This document shows, piece after piece, positions 1-11,634 of a stretch of 64,000 bases of DNA. The notes under the pieces were generated by a model. It ran no database searches. It was given only the letters and a program-made list of their open reading frames with translations, and was not told the origin of the DNA. The position numbers and the translations under genes were made by a program. The first letter of the stretch is position 1. Every line of letters starts with the position of its first letter. Where the stretch lies: NCBI GenBank assembly GCA_015039365.1, contig WION01000001.1:806001-870000 (forward strand). The letters run 5' to 3'. The stretch is from Amanita rubescens (lineage: Eukaryota; Basidiomycota; Agaricomycetes; Agaricales; Amanitaceae).

Positions 1-2558
1 ACACTTCATAGATGTCAAGACTTGTGCGTCAGGTGCTGGATTAATGGGTGTTATGGTAAGTCCTCCATCTCGGAATGAAAATTTGGGTGCCATATCGGAT
101 CAGGGAAACAAGGGAGCTACCGCAATCCGTCTCACCTTTGCTCCGAAACCGGAGGAACAGATGGGTGTTAAGACACCAAATGTGACAGTTTTAACTTTCG
201 TTAATGCACACCTAGCCGCATTCGATGAAATGGCTGACAGGCGGAACGTCGATTTTCACGAACTTTCCAGACGGTTGGTTTTCGAGACCCGTTCCGGACG
301 TGCTGAAGAGGTCGAGGAAGACGCCGAGGAAACCATCCCTTGGCTAGGCCTATTTAATACCGATGCCTTATTTTGGCTTGTGAGCGGAATTTTTTTTTCT
401 ATCCACCTGACCACGCTTGAACTGTGTTGCAGGGCGGTAATTAACGGCGTCAGACCTTGCATCTTCATCATTCTGATGATCTCTATAATAGATCTGAACT
501 ACCGTTTTGACCTTCCGGATGTCGATGCTCGAGAGATCGTGAGCTCAGAAGATTGGGTGAACAAGTACGAACTTTTGCTGAAAAATGACCAGGTATCACA
601 GGTGGCCATCTTTGATGCTGTTTATTAACTCTATCCGTAGCTTATCAAAGTGCGGAACGCCGGAAAGGCTTTCAAACATTTCCACGAGGCGGAAATCAGA
701 TTTCCTCCGTACGTCAAGTGAATTAATAAATAACGCATCTCCGACAACGTTTCAGTACATACCGTTTCACGCCTGGCATTTTGACCGATGGCTATGATCA
801 AAAGTGATTGATGGCTCTCGCCTGACGGATCATTGCTGAATGTGTGTCTACAGACGAAAACCTGCGTGGACAGATCGCATTTTATCATTGCCCGGGCCGT
901 CTGCTAAGATCCGTCAACTATCGTATACGAGCTACCCTCAGATAACGATGAGCGATCACAGGCCTGTTGCGGCCAACTTTGAAATTAATGTTAGATCTCG
1001 CTCAGAATCACATTTGACCTTGCTAACATTCAATAGGTTGGTTTCTGGGACATGCGAGAGTATGATCTTTTACTTCACAAGTTGATGAGCGAAGCGCGTC
1101 ACATGGAGGAGGCAGTCGGGCGCTCCACCCTCAAGGTTTTGACACCGTCAGTCGACTTTGGAAAAGTACAGTGAGTCTCTTAGTTATTTCCAAATCGCGA
1201 TTGAGCACATGGAATGAATTAGTTATATGCGGCCTGCTGTAAGAAATGTGAAAATTCAAAATAATGGTAATGTAAGCCACCTCCAACGTTGCTTGCCACA
1301 CACGAGGCTGATGACATCAGTCCCCGGCTGCGTACCGATTTGTACCAATTCATGGAGAGGCGTCATTACGTCAGTGGCTGTTATCAGGCAATGGAAACAA
1401 ACTGATGACTATTCTAGATCCATCATGGTTGCGTGTAGACCCTATGACGGTATGTGTTCTCTTTGATTGACCGGAGTCTCCTATTCAATCAGTTGTGCAG
1501 GGTATCATTCCCCCCAATGGGATTGCGGAGATTACATTTACAGTCTTTGTCGATAACAGCACAGCCTTTAAACTCAATCGCGAGGACAAAGTTGTGAAGA
1601 GTACTGTGATATTGCATAGCTTGCTCGGACAGGACCAGTTTATCTCGATCACGGGCGAATACCGTAGGTCCTTTGCTCATCTGGAACGAAACAGCGTAAT
1701 TAACGTACTAGAATATACGTGTTTTGCAACATCGCTGCAAAGACTGACACGCCTGACCGATTCGGCGAGGGCGGTTAAGTCGCCTCATGACTACCTTCCA
1801 GAGGGCCATGCGAAAAATGCACCGCGGGAAGTCATGCGACTTGTGAATTGGATGATGACAGGAAGCGCCCGTATTGTATGTTAAGATGCATCGCGCTCTA
1901 CCCGTGCTGACTTTGAAAGGACAATTTATTCCTCACACCTGGCGAAGAGGTTTATATCAATACCATTCGGGAGGTGTGCACCGGACTTGTTTCTTTATTT
2001 TGAACTATTCCCAAGCTGTTTAGTCCCTTGATACAGGTGACGAATTCCCCTATCCGCCAGGCAGTGAGGATGATCGCATTCATCTGGCTTTCGGCACTAC
2101 TTTATTACTTCTCTTGGATTCTCTAACGCCTCCCGTTATTCCTGTTGCGCTTCATGAGAAATTCCTGCAGGCAACCGATAGGGATGAGGCATTTGAGGTA
2201 ATTTTGTGGTATTCGCCTCCGAAGGGTAGCGCTGAAGATATTTTAGTCATTGAATGCATTGTTTCCTTCATCAGTTAATGTGGGTTCTCTTTTCCGTTAC
2301 GAGCGGCGAATTGTTAAACGCTGTAAAGACGTGGATATCTATCACCGCCTTCCTCCACCATATATGCCGTTCATCAGATAACCCACCTTTTAGGGCGAAG
2401 AGATTGGGTGTGTTCCCTGTTTAATTTCAGTGCAATTCGCTTACCTTGTATCAGCGGCTATATTTGCGCCCATCTTGATGCGCGAAGAGCGTGCCAACAT
2501 GGAATATCCAGTACTACTAGTGAACAAGAGAAGGTTCCTGTTGTATTTCATAGAGTAA
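1..2558 (+). CDS. OCRL/INPP5B-type inositol polyphosphate 5-phosphatase with RhoGAP-like tail (5' partial)
   Basis: The frame is already open at the window edge, so the N-terminus is missing. The 5-phosphatase core shows WLGDLNYRF, split around positions 350-510, and PAWTDRIL followed by MSDHRPVAANF near 860-985, which are the signature motifs of Mg-dependent inositol 5-phosphatases. An ASH-like segment follows (PSVDFGKVQ near 1145; a beta-rich stretch 1495-1680). After it comes a RhoGAP-like helical region that includes LLDSLTPPVIPVALHEKF (about 2105-2160). The order phosphatase-ASH-RhoGAP is that of OCRL/INPP5B, which dephosphorylate PI(4,5)P2 on endosomal and Golgi membranes. The stop is TAA at 2556-2558 after RRFLLYFIE. 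Many short introns are needed, including one that leaves a 4-nt exon at 433-436. The arginine finger of the GAP domain was not confirmed. Family assignment is firm; the exon map is approximate. Confidence 0.85.
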
Positions 2559-2921
2559 TCGAGGAAGACCTTGTATTCCTCTGGCTTACGGCCGCTATAA
2601 ACGCGCTGCGCGTGGGCAGTTTAATGACTTCGTTCGAATGGAAGTTGATCGCAAACGTGTTTGCAGTGCTTCGCGCCGGGTAGGGCCGATGTTCCTTGAC
2701 ATAGACGCCTTACTATCCTAAAAATTTGCTGTAGCCAGCCTTGCAGCATGGCTTGATATGCAATTGATACGCCGCTGTTCACACTTTTCCGCTTCCACCA
2801 GATTCTAGTCACTTCCAAATGGCGTTACGTAAAAAGGAGTATAAAGGCATAAATATGGCGTTTGAGACTACCTACTACAACAGAAACTTTTTCGTTGTAG
2901 CTCTCTTCTCGATAGCATCCG

Positions 2922-4442
2922 ATGGATAATCGCCCCATCACATTCTTCGACATCACGATTGGCGGTCAGCCGGTCGGACGCATTGTTTTCAAGCTCTACA
3001 GCGATCTTGTTCCCAAAACGGCTGAGAACTTCCGTAAGTGGGATTTAGTACACAGTATACAACGCCCATGAAACTAATTTCCGGACAAAAGGAGCGTTGT
3101 GTACCGGTGAGAAGGGGATCGGTCAGTCGGGGAAGCCCCTGTGTTACAAAGGCTCTGCTTTTCATCGCGTTATCAAACAGTATGTAATCTAATATATCTA
3201 TCATATTTGTAGTTGTGCGGATGATAACGATGTATTTGTTGTGCGCAGGTTTATGTGCCAGGGTGGAGATTTTACGGCAGGAAATGGTACTGAGGTTATT
3301 CCCCGCGTATCTGGAAACCTCGTTTTTTCTGATCATGCGCGCGCGCGTTGTTCTAGGGACCGGCGGTGAATCTATCTATGGCGAAAAGTTTGAAGATGAA
3401 GGGTTCCCTGTTAACCACACTCGTCCATTCCTTCTATCTATGGTATGATTACACTTTGCTCTAGTGGATCGCTAGTGACGATCCGTTGACCCATTTCAGG
3501 CGAATGCAGGGCCGAATACGAACGGGTCGCAGTTCTTCATAACGGTCAGTCAGACACCGCATTTGGACGGAAAGCATGTAGTGTTTGGGGAAGTGATCAA
3601 AGGCAAATCAGTAGGTGAGTGTGATGCGGACCTCCTTTACGTAGTGTTTCCGCTGACTCGTCGCGGTGATAGCTCGCCAGATTGAGAATAACCCGACAGC
3701 GAATGGAGACGTTCCCGTGCAACCGGTCGTAATAGCCGATTGCGGTGTTCTGTCTCCTGACGACCCTTCACTGAGTCAGAAACAGTCTGATGGAGACGTA
3801 TACGAGGACTATCCGGACGACGAGGATAGGGAATTGGGCAACCCGGAAACGGTACTTCAAATTGCAAAGGTTATTAGAGAGGTTGGAAATGTCCTGTTTA
3901 AAAAGGGCGACTTCAATGGCGCACTTCAGAAATATAAGAGTAGGTGTGGTCGTTCTGGAATGCGAAGAATTTCACACGGTTGTCCACGCAGAGTCTGTTC
4001 GTTATCTCGATATGCATCAAAATCTACCAGAAAACACTCCATCAGGAGTTCGAGAAGGATATTCGGCATTGTTGGCACCGTTACTTTTGAATTCTGCGCT
4101 TGCTGCGATCCGAATTCAACCGCCCAATGCGGTGTCCGCAATAGGAGATACCACGCGGGCACTTGAAAGTCTTGAGTTGAACACGGCTGATCAAGGTAAG
4201 AAGAAGGAATGGTGAGATATCAAACCATGAGGCTGACGTGCGAATTAGCCAAAGCGTATTATCGCCGCGCGCTTGCTAGAAATATCATGAAAGACGAGGA
4301 CGAAGCAGAGGCAGATTTGATCAAGGCGCATGAGCTGGTTCCTAGCGATGGAGTGATTGAGAGCGAGCTCGGAAAGATCCGACAGAGAAAGAAGGAGCAA
4401 CGGGAGAGGGAAAAGAAGGCGTACAAAAAATTGTTTGCATAG
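2922..4442 (+). CDS. Cyclophilin-40 (peptidyl-prolyl cis-trans isomerase with TPR domain)
   Basis: The first exon opens with ATG at 2922 ([15 protein letters not shown]). The cyclophilin domain follows across several introns: FHRVIK with the catalytic Arg near 3165, FMCQGGDF near 3250, [19 protein letters not shown] near 3510-3565 and [17 protein letters not shown] His stands where cyclophilin A has the cyclosporin-contacting Trp ([11 protein letters not shown]), a known trait of the CYP40 group. An acidic linker ([11 protein letters not shown]) leads to a TPR region ([30 protein letters not shown]) and a very basic end ([20 protein letters not shown]). CYP40 proteins are Hsp90 co-chaperones (Cpr6/Cpr7 in yeast), with the TPR binding the Hsp90 C-terminal tail in the cytosol. 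The stop TAG is at 4440-4442. Architecture and length agree with the family. Confidence 0.93.
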
Positions 4443-4680
4443 AATATAGAGTATACTAGAGTACAATGTACGAGCTTCATAGTCAAGCAAATTTCATTTT
4501 ACTGACGAGGCAGCAATTGAAAGACGCTCCGGCTTAATTGAAGCTCCGTGGATGTTGATTTTCCAACTCAACAAATACCCCAATCTTACGGGAGAGAAGA
4601 GTTGCCATGCGTACGTACGTACGTATGACTGTTGTGGTGGGTGTGTAGCGTGCAAGTTGCACATTGCGCAGTCACTGACA

Positions 4681-4704
4681 ACTGTCACATGAATACGTGA
4701 CAGT
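4681..4704. promoter_or_regulatory. Palindrome ACTGTCAC-N8-GTGACAGT upstream of the Clp1-like gene
   Basis: Two perfect 8-bp arms, 4681-4688 and 4697-4704, are separated by 8 bp. A further TGACA lies directly upstream at 4676-4680. TGACA/TGTCA is the core recognised by TALE-class homeodomains. The site lies about 265 bp before the chosen start of the Clp1-like gene. That the site is bound by mating-type homeodomain proteins is an inference from position and motif only. Confidence 0.4.
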
Positions 4705-4915
4705 CGAGCAAGTGGGGGAACTAGTAGTAGTACGATTAGATCGAGTGCAAAGGTTAACAATGGTCCACCTAAATAACAACAAGGGTTGACCAAAAGTAGG
4801 TTTTGATGTGAAGAGACAAGGAGCGTCTAAGCCAGGAACAGGACATAATCGCTCTTCCAGGTTTGGTACCGCGACAAACGAATGTCCCCAAATGGCATCA
4901 GCTCCTGTTCTCCAC

Positions 4916-4922
4916 TATAAAT
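4916..4922 (+). promoter_or_regulatory. TATA box candidate of the Clp1-like gene
   Basis: TATAAAT sits 45 bp before the ATG at 4967. This spacing suits a short 5' UTR and is one reason the start was placed at 4967 and not at the in-frame ATG at 4808, which lies upstream of this box. Confidence 0.45.
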
Positions 4923-4966
4923 TCTACAGCAACTCCTTCTCCTCATCCACACCGCTCATCTTTGCC

Positions 4967-5886
4967 ATGTTCCAAGTCGCTTCTCACCCAGCAGCTTTCG
5001 GTCTCCACGCTCACGGCCAATACCTGGCTACAAATGTTTACCAGAACCCCGCCGTCAAACTTCCCCGCAATCTTGCCCGCCCTCCCTTTGTCGATATCTC
5101 CCGCGACGCGATTATTGCAGTCGCTCCGGAACTCGAAAGTGTCCCAACGGAATACATCCGAAGGGGTCTAAGACCAAAAGCTAATATGTGCGTATACCTC
5201 TTTGATCGTATGCCTCACAGCAATTGACCAATCTGTCAACAGTATGCTTGCGGGCAATGCCGCCCTATCTTCCAAATATCTCCCGAGTTCTCTCTCTAGA
5301 TCCCAGCTGCATTCGTCAATGACGGTGCCCTGTCCGCGCATCCTCAGAAAGCGAACTCCCAACGCACATTCTCGCATTATCATCTTCCACCTCCTCATCC
5401 GGTAGCGACCAAGTTCGCCTCTTTCCCATTCACTCTCTAGTGCTCGCATCCCACTGCGCGCGTCTTCCCCGCTTGCCACCATCGCAAGCCAGTGCTTCTT
5501 CGTCCCAAGTGACGCTTCCTGTCCTCCCAATGTCGGTTCCCTCTCCCGCTGCATTCGCAGTGCTTCACCAATTTATGTATCATCACCGACTCGACTCGGT
5601 TTTGAAAGCCTTGTTCCCACTTCCTCCGAATTTCCTTCAATCGCTTTCGCATCACACAGTTCAGGCGACCCTGAGTTCCGACCCGACCCTGCGTCAGTTA
5701 TCGGCTTACTTGTGTTCTTCGGCCAATTCCAACCTCCAGACGCTCACTTCTCATGCCGCTCATGTTAAGGAGCTCTGGCAGGATATGGCCGCACTAGGGC
5801 TGTACGATCCTGAACTCTGGGACACGATCGATCTTGCATGGGAAATCGTCCTGGGAGCTCTCAACCTCGCTGCCGCGGGAAACTAA
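4967..5886 (+). CDS. Clp1-like protein (clampless1 family)
   Basis: Exon 1 (MFQVASHPAAFGLHAHGQY) ends at about 5187. An intron 5188-5242 joins it in phase to MLAGNAALSSKYLPSSLS. The rest includes THILAL, VRLFPIHSLVLASHCA and LPRLPPS, and a C-terminal helix pair around DMAALGLYDPELWDTIDLAW ending at TAA 5884-5886. This pattern agrees with my recall of Clp1-like proteins of Agaricomycetes. In Coprinopsis cinerea clp1 acts downstream of the A mating-type homeodomain proteins and is needed for clamp cells; in Ustilago maydis Clp1 controls proliferation of the dikaryon. Between about 5335 and 5352 the frame has to shift by one base to link the two conserved parts, and no good GT-AG intron does this, so an indel or an unusual intron is present. 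The predicted length of about 280 residues is somewhat shorter than the Coprinopsis protein. Identification rests on memory of the family, without alignment. Confidence 0.6.
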
Positions 5887-7186
5887 ATTACACATACCCC
5901 TAATTGGTCCAGACAAAATTGGCACGCGTAACTGTCATCTGGGCTGAATAATCCGTGCGACGTCTGCGCATCAGGCCGCAGACTAATACAGCAAAAAAAA
6001 TGTATCATAGACTCTCATTCCGGGATTGGGCTAGACTGCACCCCTTGTATCGCTATCATTCTTCGTTATTCGATATACCCCCCTCTTCTTACACACGGAT
6101 TTTAATTCTCGATACTCTTATTTACGCATTTTACATCATTAATAGTGACTCGATCTTACTACTTAACACTTTTTGCAACTTAATGGCATATATAATCGCG
6201 TTTTGACCACTTTGAACCCTGACCGATAAGATATTGTTCAATGAATCGGACGGACTTAACCGTATGTACCTTCCGAGATCTTGGAACCAAGTCCGCTCCG
6301 AAACAAGAGCTATTTATAATGATGAAATGACACTTTTATTGTCAGGGAATGATTTCATGATCGCCCAAGGGGAAAAAAATAGGCAAAGAAATGAGAGTAT
6401 GTAGTCATAGACGGGGAAATGGAGTGATTGGATCGCAGGATTAATAAACGGTTTTAGCTGCGTCGCGCCGTCGGACCGTCTTTTGTCTTTTTGCTACATT
6501 GCGCACTGGATGGTGTGTGAGCTTGACGTGGAAATGGTGAGAGCTGCGGCGGCGGTATGTAGACGCCCTGACATGTACGCTTCCTCGAAAAGGAATAGCG
6601 CAGGGCGGCGGGTCTCGCGCCGTGATCTTACCCTCAACATAATATATTAGAACAATAAACATTGGAAATAAAATACATCGCCGGCGGTACGTCACGTTGC
6701 TCTCGGGTCGCGGATTTTGAGGTACTCGCGTGGGTTGGTAATTTGAAATCAAGTAAAAAAAAATGTTCGCGCTAGGAGTAGTAGCGGTGTGTGAGCTTTT
6801 TTAGCGCTAGTTTTAGTTACTAGTAATATAGCGCGCCGCTTCGGCGGCGGCTTGTGCGTTCTCCGTTGACATGATGAATCGGATGGCTATCCACATATCA
6901 TTATCAACGCTTTCATCCTACCGAACGAGGCCTAGCGAACTTTCTGTGTTCCGGTTGAGTTAAAATGCTCTCGCGAGAGCTGATGAATTCTCGGCGCGTA
7001 GTAAAGTGACCTGCTTTTGGTTTTTTTGAAATTTAAATATTACACCTGACCTGGATTCCAGTGAGAGCCGGGTTGTCGGGAGGGTCAACCGGTCATATGC
7101 CAGTCAATAGAGCGTGTGTGTGCCTCGGAGGGGTCGTAAGAGGTTTAGAGCGTCGGGTGTGGTTCGGAGTTTGAAATTCCTACTGA
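5887..7186. other. 1.3-kb intergenic stretch
   Basis: No recognised gene was found between the Clp1-like gene and Mic12. A minus-strand frame at 6441-6752 is open for about 100 codons but is Arg-rich, resembles nothing I know and has no clear exon partners. Composition is mixed, with A/T-rich runs near 6160-6200 and 7020-7040 and a GC-rich cluster near 6830-6855. Confidence 0.5.
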
Positions 7187-7663
7187 ATGTCGTTCCTCGT
7201 AGGTCCCCTCTCGGGCGCGCTCGTCGCGGGAGGTGTAAGTCGTTCATCACACTTGCTTGGTATCGTTTGAAATTTATATTTCAATTTTTTAGGCGTATTA
7301 TGGGCTCTCGAACATGATTCAATCCAGGAAAGTGTCCTCCCTTAACGGCCCTTAGCACCTCCACTTACTTTTTTTTACAGAACCCAACAACACCAAAAAG
7401 AGTGCGTAGGTTATTCGGAAGCAAAACAAGTAACTGACTACTCTTCTGATAGTCTCCGTGAGCTGAACACACGCATCACCGACTCTGTGGCGCTCGTCAA
7501 TGCACCACCCAGTGCTGCTGCACGCATTGAACGGAGGCCATTCGCGTCGCTCGTCGAGTCGCGCTGGAACAGAGAAGTCGAGACGCTTTTTAGGGGATTC
7601 TACAGCTGGGATAATCGGCTCCAACAATGGTGCAAAGATGTGTTCTACGGCACTAAATTATAG
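7187..7663 (+). CDS. MIC12: MICOS complex subunit Mic12 (Aim5-like)
   Basis: This small gene has four exons and is easy to miss. Exon 1 (7187-7234) encodes MSFLVGPLSGALVAGG. A GTAAGT intron to 7292 joins it in phase to AYYGLSNMIQSRK. After another intron comes a short exon (NPTTPKRV), then the last exon with PPSAAARIERRPF, ESRWNREVETLFRGFYSWD and a C-terminal DVFYGTKL, with stop TAG at 7661-7663. The N-terminal glycine-rich membrane segment and the WN...F...WD...YG tail match fungal Mic12/Aim5, a subunit of the MICOS complex that shapes cristae junctions in the inner mitochondrial membrane. Predicted length is a little over 100 residues, normal for the family. It is 126 bp from the convergent Bro1 gene. 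The identification comes from the joined exons and recall of homologs. Confidence 0.7.
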
Positions 7664-7789
7664 TCTAGACGAATGCTATATATTATTTCTACAACGTGGA
7701 AAAAAAACAAAGATTGATACAGTCTACGCAACTTGGGGAATTACATGTTATTATACAAAAGTCTAACCTCAATGTCTGGCTCTTTTTTT

Positions 7790-10700
7790 TCATCCCCGGT
7801 TTTGGCTGTAGTCTCTGTAGCCGGTATGGGGTTGAGGGTTTTGCCAAAAGCCAGGCCAGTTGCCGCCCTGGGTTGGTTGACCTGGTGCTAGTGCTGGTGC
7901 TGGTGGATTCGTGTACTGGCTGCTTCGTTGAGGAAGGTATTGCGTTGGTGGTGGAGCACCGTAGGGCTGCTGCTGGGGTGGCTGGTATTGTTGGGCGTAG
8001 GGTTGCTGCGGCTGTGGCGGTGGAGGAGGTAAACTGTACTGTCCACTAGCGCTATACGAGTGTCGAGGCTGTTCTGGAGGTGGCGGCGGAGGGGGTGGGA
8101 ACGCAGAAACCGAGCGTTGATGCTGGCTTGAGCTACCATTTGTATAAGAACTGGTGGGAATCTTCTGTGAGTCAAGAAAGCCTATGCTAGCATATGGATC
8201 CCGGTTCTGGCTCTGGTATTGATTAGGAGGCGGGACTGGTGGTGCAGGTAGATGGATAGAAGCGGATCGTTGTGGTTGAGAATTATAACTGCTAACTGGT
8301 TTGGGGGGAGGAGGGAGCCACTGGGACTGTTGCCCCTGTGGCGGCTGAGTGGCCGAGGTAGTTCCAATTTTCATTGTTGCAAAAGATGACTCTAAACTTT
8401 GCACCGGAGTTTGTGAAGTTGGCAACCGAGTTGCTGGTGACGGAGGTGGTGGCAACGGTGGTTTTGGGGGTGGTGATTGCGCTTGAGCAGTTGAATATCT
8501 TCTCTCAGTCTCCAGCTTTGCAATTAGGGCATCCCGATCAACAGTGCGAGCGGAAACAAACTTGCGAGTATTCGCAAGAAGCTTGCTCGTTAGCTCAAAC
8601 AGCTCGCTGTAAAACTGTAGACCCTTCCTGTGACAGAATAAACGAGTCTGTCAAAAGATCATAAATAAAACACCCACGCTAGTCCATCTCTAATCTCCAT
8701 GTACACATCTCTTGCACGGGAGAATTTCCGGACGGTGTCCTTCTTTCTCTTTTCTCGGTCATCCCACTTTCTTGCTCCAGCACCACGTCCAGCTAAATCC
8801 TTGAGGTTTTTCCACAATGTCCCAAGTTCCTGCAATGCAAGTTCCTGATGATGTACTGTTGCGGACAATCGCTGTTGGTATGGCCTAAACTTTTCTAATT
8901 CCGCCGCAAAGAGCGCAGGCTCTACGCCCGTATTTCGCTTGTTCAGGAGTAACAGGTGAGATACGTCGTCAGCTTGGATCTGCAACATTTGCATGCTCAA
9001 TGTACTTTCATACACAAGTCCGAGAAACAAACCTTTTCCTTTAAATCTTTCAGTATCTCATTGCGTTCCCGCGAGATTTTGCTAAGCGTGCTCAAGCGTT
9101 CTTCGATCTCCGAAACGAATTGAGAAATTTTAGCGCGCTCTTTAATTTCATCGGCTTCATCCGCTGCGTCCAGATCCAACAGATGTTCGCCGCTGGATGA
9201 GCCTGCCCGCTCGCTGAACAGCTTATCCAAATCTGGACTGATGAGAAGATGTATTTCACCCTTGACGCTTTCCCATAGACTAGTAACTTGGTGATCAGAG
9301 GCTTCCGCCGCTTCCAAAGCACTCGTGTGTGCCTTGAGCTCCTTACGCAGATCCTTTGTAAGTCCTGCAGAAGGTGCCTGAGTCCACAAATGCTCGTATT
9401 TGACGCGATTCGTTTCGCACTCCCTAGACTCTGCTTCCAGTTCCCGATTAATGGCATCAATATCGCGGTGTGCGTCGTTCTTGAACTTTTGCAGTTCATC
9501 CATCAGCCCTTCCACTGGTTCCGTCTCTTCTATAACTGCAATGTCCTCCTTCCACCGACGCACGTCCAGCGGAATCTCGTCTTCACCGCCCACTTCGCCA
9601 TCTGCAATAGCTTTAAACCGGCTAAGTCCTGTGCGGACGCCCATCCCGTCAATCGCACTGCGTGCTTCACCCTCAGCACCTTCGGCCTTCTCCACCTCGG
9701 CACGAACGAGCTTCGCTTTCTCTTCCGAGTAAACGCTTGCACTTTCGTGTACGCTCAAGGGTATGAGCCGGATAAAGAAATCTTGGCCAATTGTCTTTTG
9801 CACTTCGGGCGTTGCATAAACTTCATGGATATGAAGTGGAGTAGCAACCGCAGTTTTATCAATGTTGGATAATGATTCTAGAGGAGGGACAACCGCGTTA
9901 TATATGAGATCGTTTTCCTTCTGTGCATCTTTATATCGCTCAGAACACAGTACGTGATGTGCCTTTAGGCGTTCAAATATTGTTGAACCAGCATCGGCAG
10001 GTAGAGTTGGTGACATGCTATGGACAAAGACGGAGTTGAAACTTGTGGCGGTACGGAATGCTTCCTTTGCCAGGGACTCTGCGAGATTAAACCGACCTAG
10101 CGCATCCCCATGTTTTCCGGCTGCTTCGTCCACGAGACCACGGTAGTATTGAGCTAAAGAGCTAAAGTACTTGGCTTTAATCTAGAACAACATGAGCCAT
10201 CTGTAAATGTTGCGAGGGCATAAGTCGTACTTGGATGAGAGTGACCCAGTTTCGATCAAAGATGCCTTTCCCTTGAAACTCTTTGACTTCTTCGCATAAT
10301 GAAGTGTACATTGAGGCTACCTGAGAGCCAATTTTGGATACGAGCCCCTTCTTCTCATCGGTGCATTTCTCGAGGAAGACTTCAGTTGCTTGAGCAAGGA
10401 TGAGTCCTACCAGGAATTTGATGACGTCTCGACTGAGATCGGTTGATGGCGCGTGAAGAAAGTTCTCGTTGATGTAAGTGAGCATGCCAGAACATGTTCT
10501 GAAGTAGTAGAATGCTCGCTTGATTCCCTCTGGATCAGAGCGACTCTGGGCAGAAGCTATGGCAGAGTGGGTAGCTGCAATCTGAAAAAGAATAGAAGCT
10601 TTTTCATATGCAATGGATGACTGGGTGGTAAGCTTGTTTGTGAAGGCATCGTGCCAAGGGAAGTTGACGCGAATTTCAGAGAAGCGCAGTTCCAGCAGTT

Positions 10701-10978
10701 CTAGCTGTCCAAAGTACTTGTATAGAAGATCCCTGGCTGAGAGAGAGTTACACTTAATCACGGATGAGGATATGCTTGCTAGGACAATTACCAGTTGTAT
10801 CGCTACCTGCTCCTCGGACTGCATCTTGCCTACAACGCTGCAATGCCGCGCACTCGGCGGCGTAGTTATCCGGGTTCTCTCCGTAAGACTGCGAAATGAG
10901 ATTTCGTATGGGTGTCGTCCAATCTACTTCATCTGTTGATTTCTTGGGAATGGATATCATAGGCGATTGGTTCGCCAT
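7790..10978 (-). CDS. BRO1-domain ESCRT-associated protein (Bro1/ALIX type)
   Basis: Translation starts at 10978 ([20 protein letters not shown]). The Bro1 domain is clear: [20 protein letters not shown], then [45 protein letters not shown] and a helical region to about 9700. A long coiled-coil V domain follows (about 9800-8660) and then a Pro/Gln/Tyr-rich tail (8455-7790) with many PPPPP runs. This is the Bro1/ALIX order: Bro1 domain binding ESCRT-III (Snf7), V domain binding ubiquitin or YPXL ligands, and a flexible proline-rich region. It acts at endosomes in multivesicular-body sorting and deubiquitinase recruitment. Rim20/PalA shares the fold, but the N-terminus [12 protein letters not shown] and the long proline-rich tail favour Bro1. 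Several introns are present. Confidence 0.88.
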
Positions 10979-11092
10979 GCTTGCAAAGATGACGCAGCCG
11001 CAGTGACGGCAGTAGAATGTGACTGTTTGGCAACGGCTTGGGAGCCTAACTCGTTTCCAGGCGGAGCAATCCGGACGTTACCTGAATAATCC

Positions 11093-11584
11093 ATGTCGTC
11101 TGCGCCAAAGCCAACCTCAAGTGAGGATATTGTTGGCCAAAAGGTATGTCTGGAATGTTGAGTGCTCTATATATGCTAACGAAACATAGTACGATCGCTG
11201 TCGTAGGTCATTTTATTCTTGTTAAAAGAATCTTGGCTTCTAACAAATGTTCAGTGGCCGATTTTGTGGTCAAGGCGTAAGATAATTTATTGTACTCGTT
11301 TCTCAAACGCTCAATAATAAATACAGTGGTGTAGGCTTTGGCGTTGGCGTGATTGCCTCGGTCGTGTTTTTCCGCCGTTCGTCCAGGTTCTCAACTTTCA
11401 CATATTCAACCTACTTAACGGTAGACCTACAGGGCGTACTTGGCCCATTGCACTAGCTACAGGCTTCGGAGCAGGCGCAGCATATGCTGACTGCGACCGT
11501 TCTTTCAATCCTGCCAGAGTACCCGGTACTCGTATCATCTCGAGCTTAGACGAGTTGAAGACGAAAGATGTTAAAGACGCCTAA
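11093..11584 (+). CDS. MIC10: MICOS complex subunit Mic10
   Basis: Small exons join in phase: MSSAPKPTSSEDIVGQK (from 11093), YDRC, LADFVVKAG, VGFGVGVIASVVFF with a basic end, and after a last intron TWPIALATGFGAGAAYADCD and SFNPARVPGTRI, ending at TAA 11582-11584. The two glycine-rich hydrophobic segments (GVGFGVGV and GFGAGAAYADC) are the hallmark of Mic10 (DUF543), whose two membrane passes form a hairpin that bends the inner mitochondrial membrane at cristae junctions. Predicted length is near 100 residues, as expected. It starts 114 bp from the divergent Bro1 gene and ends 50 bp before the convergent small membrane-protein gene. Another MICOS gene, Mic12, lies 3.4 kb upstream. Confidence 0.85.
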
Positions 11585-11634
11585 AGAGGACCTTTCATTC
11601 TAAAAGTATACTGAACCAACATAGACGCCAATCA

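Noticed and set aside
6441..6752. Arg-rich minus-strand frame of 103 codons in the gap before Mic12
   Set aside because: No exon partners, no recognisable motif, and composition unlike the neighbouring proteins.
7790..8049. Plus-strand open frame rich in Val/Gly
   Set aside because: It is antisense to the proline/glutamine-rich tail of Bro1 and reflects its codon bias.
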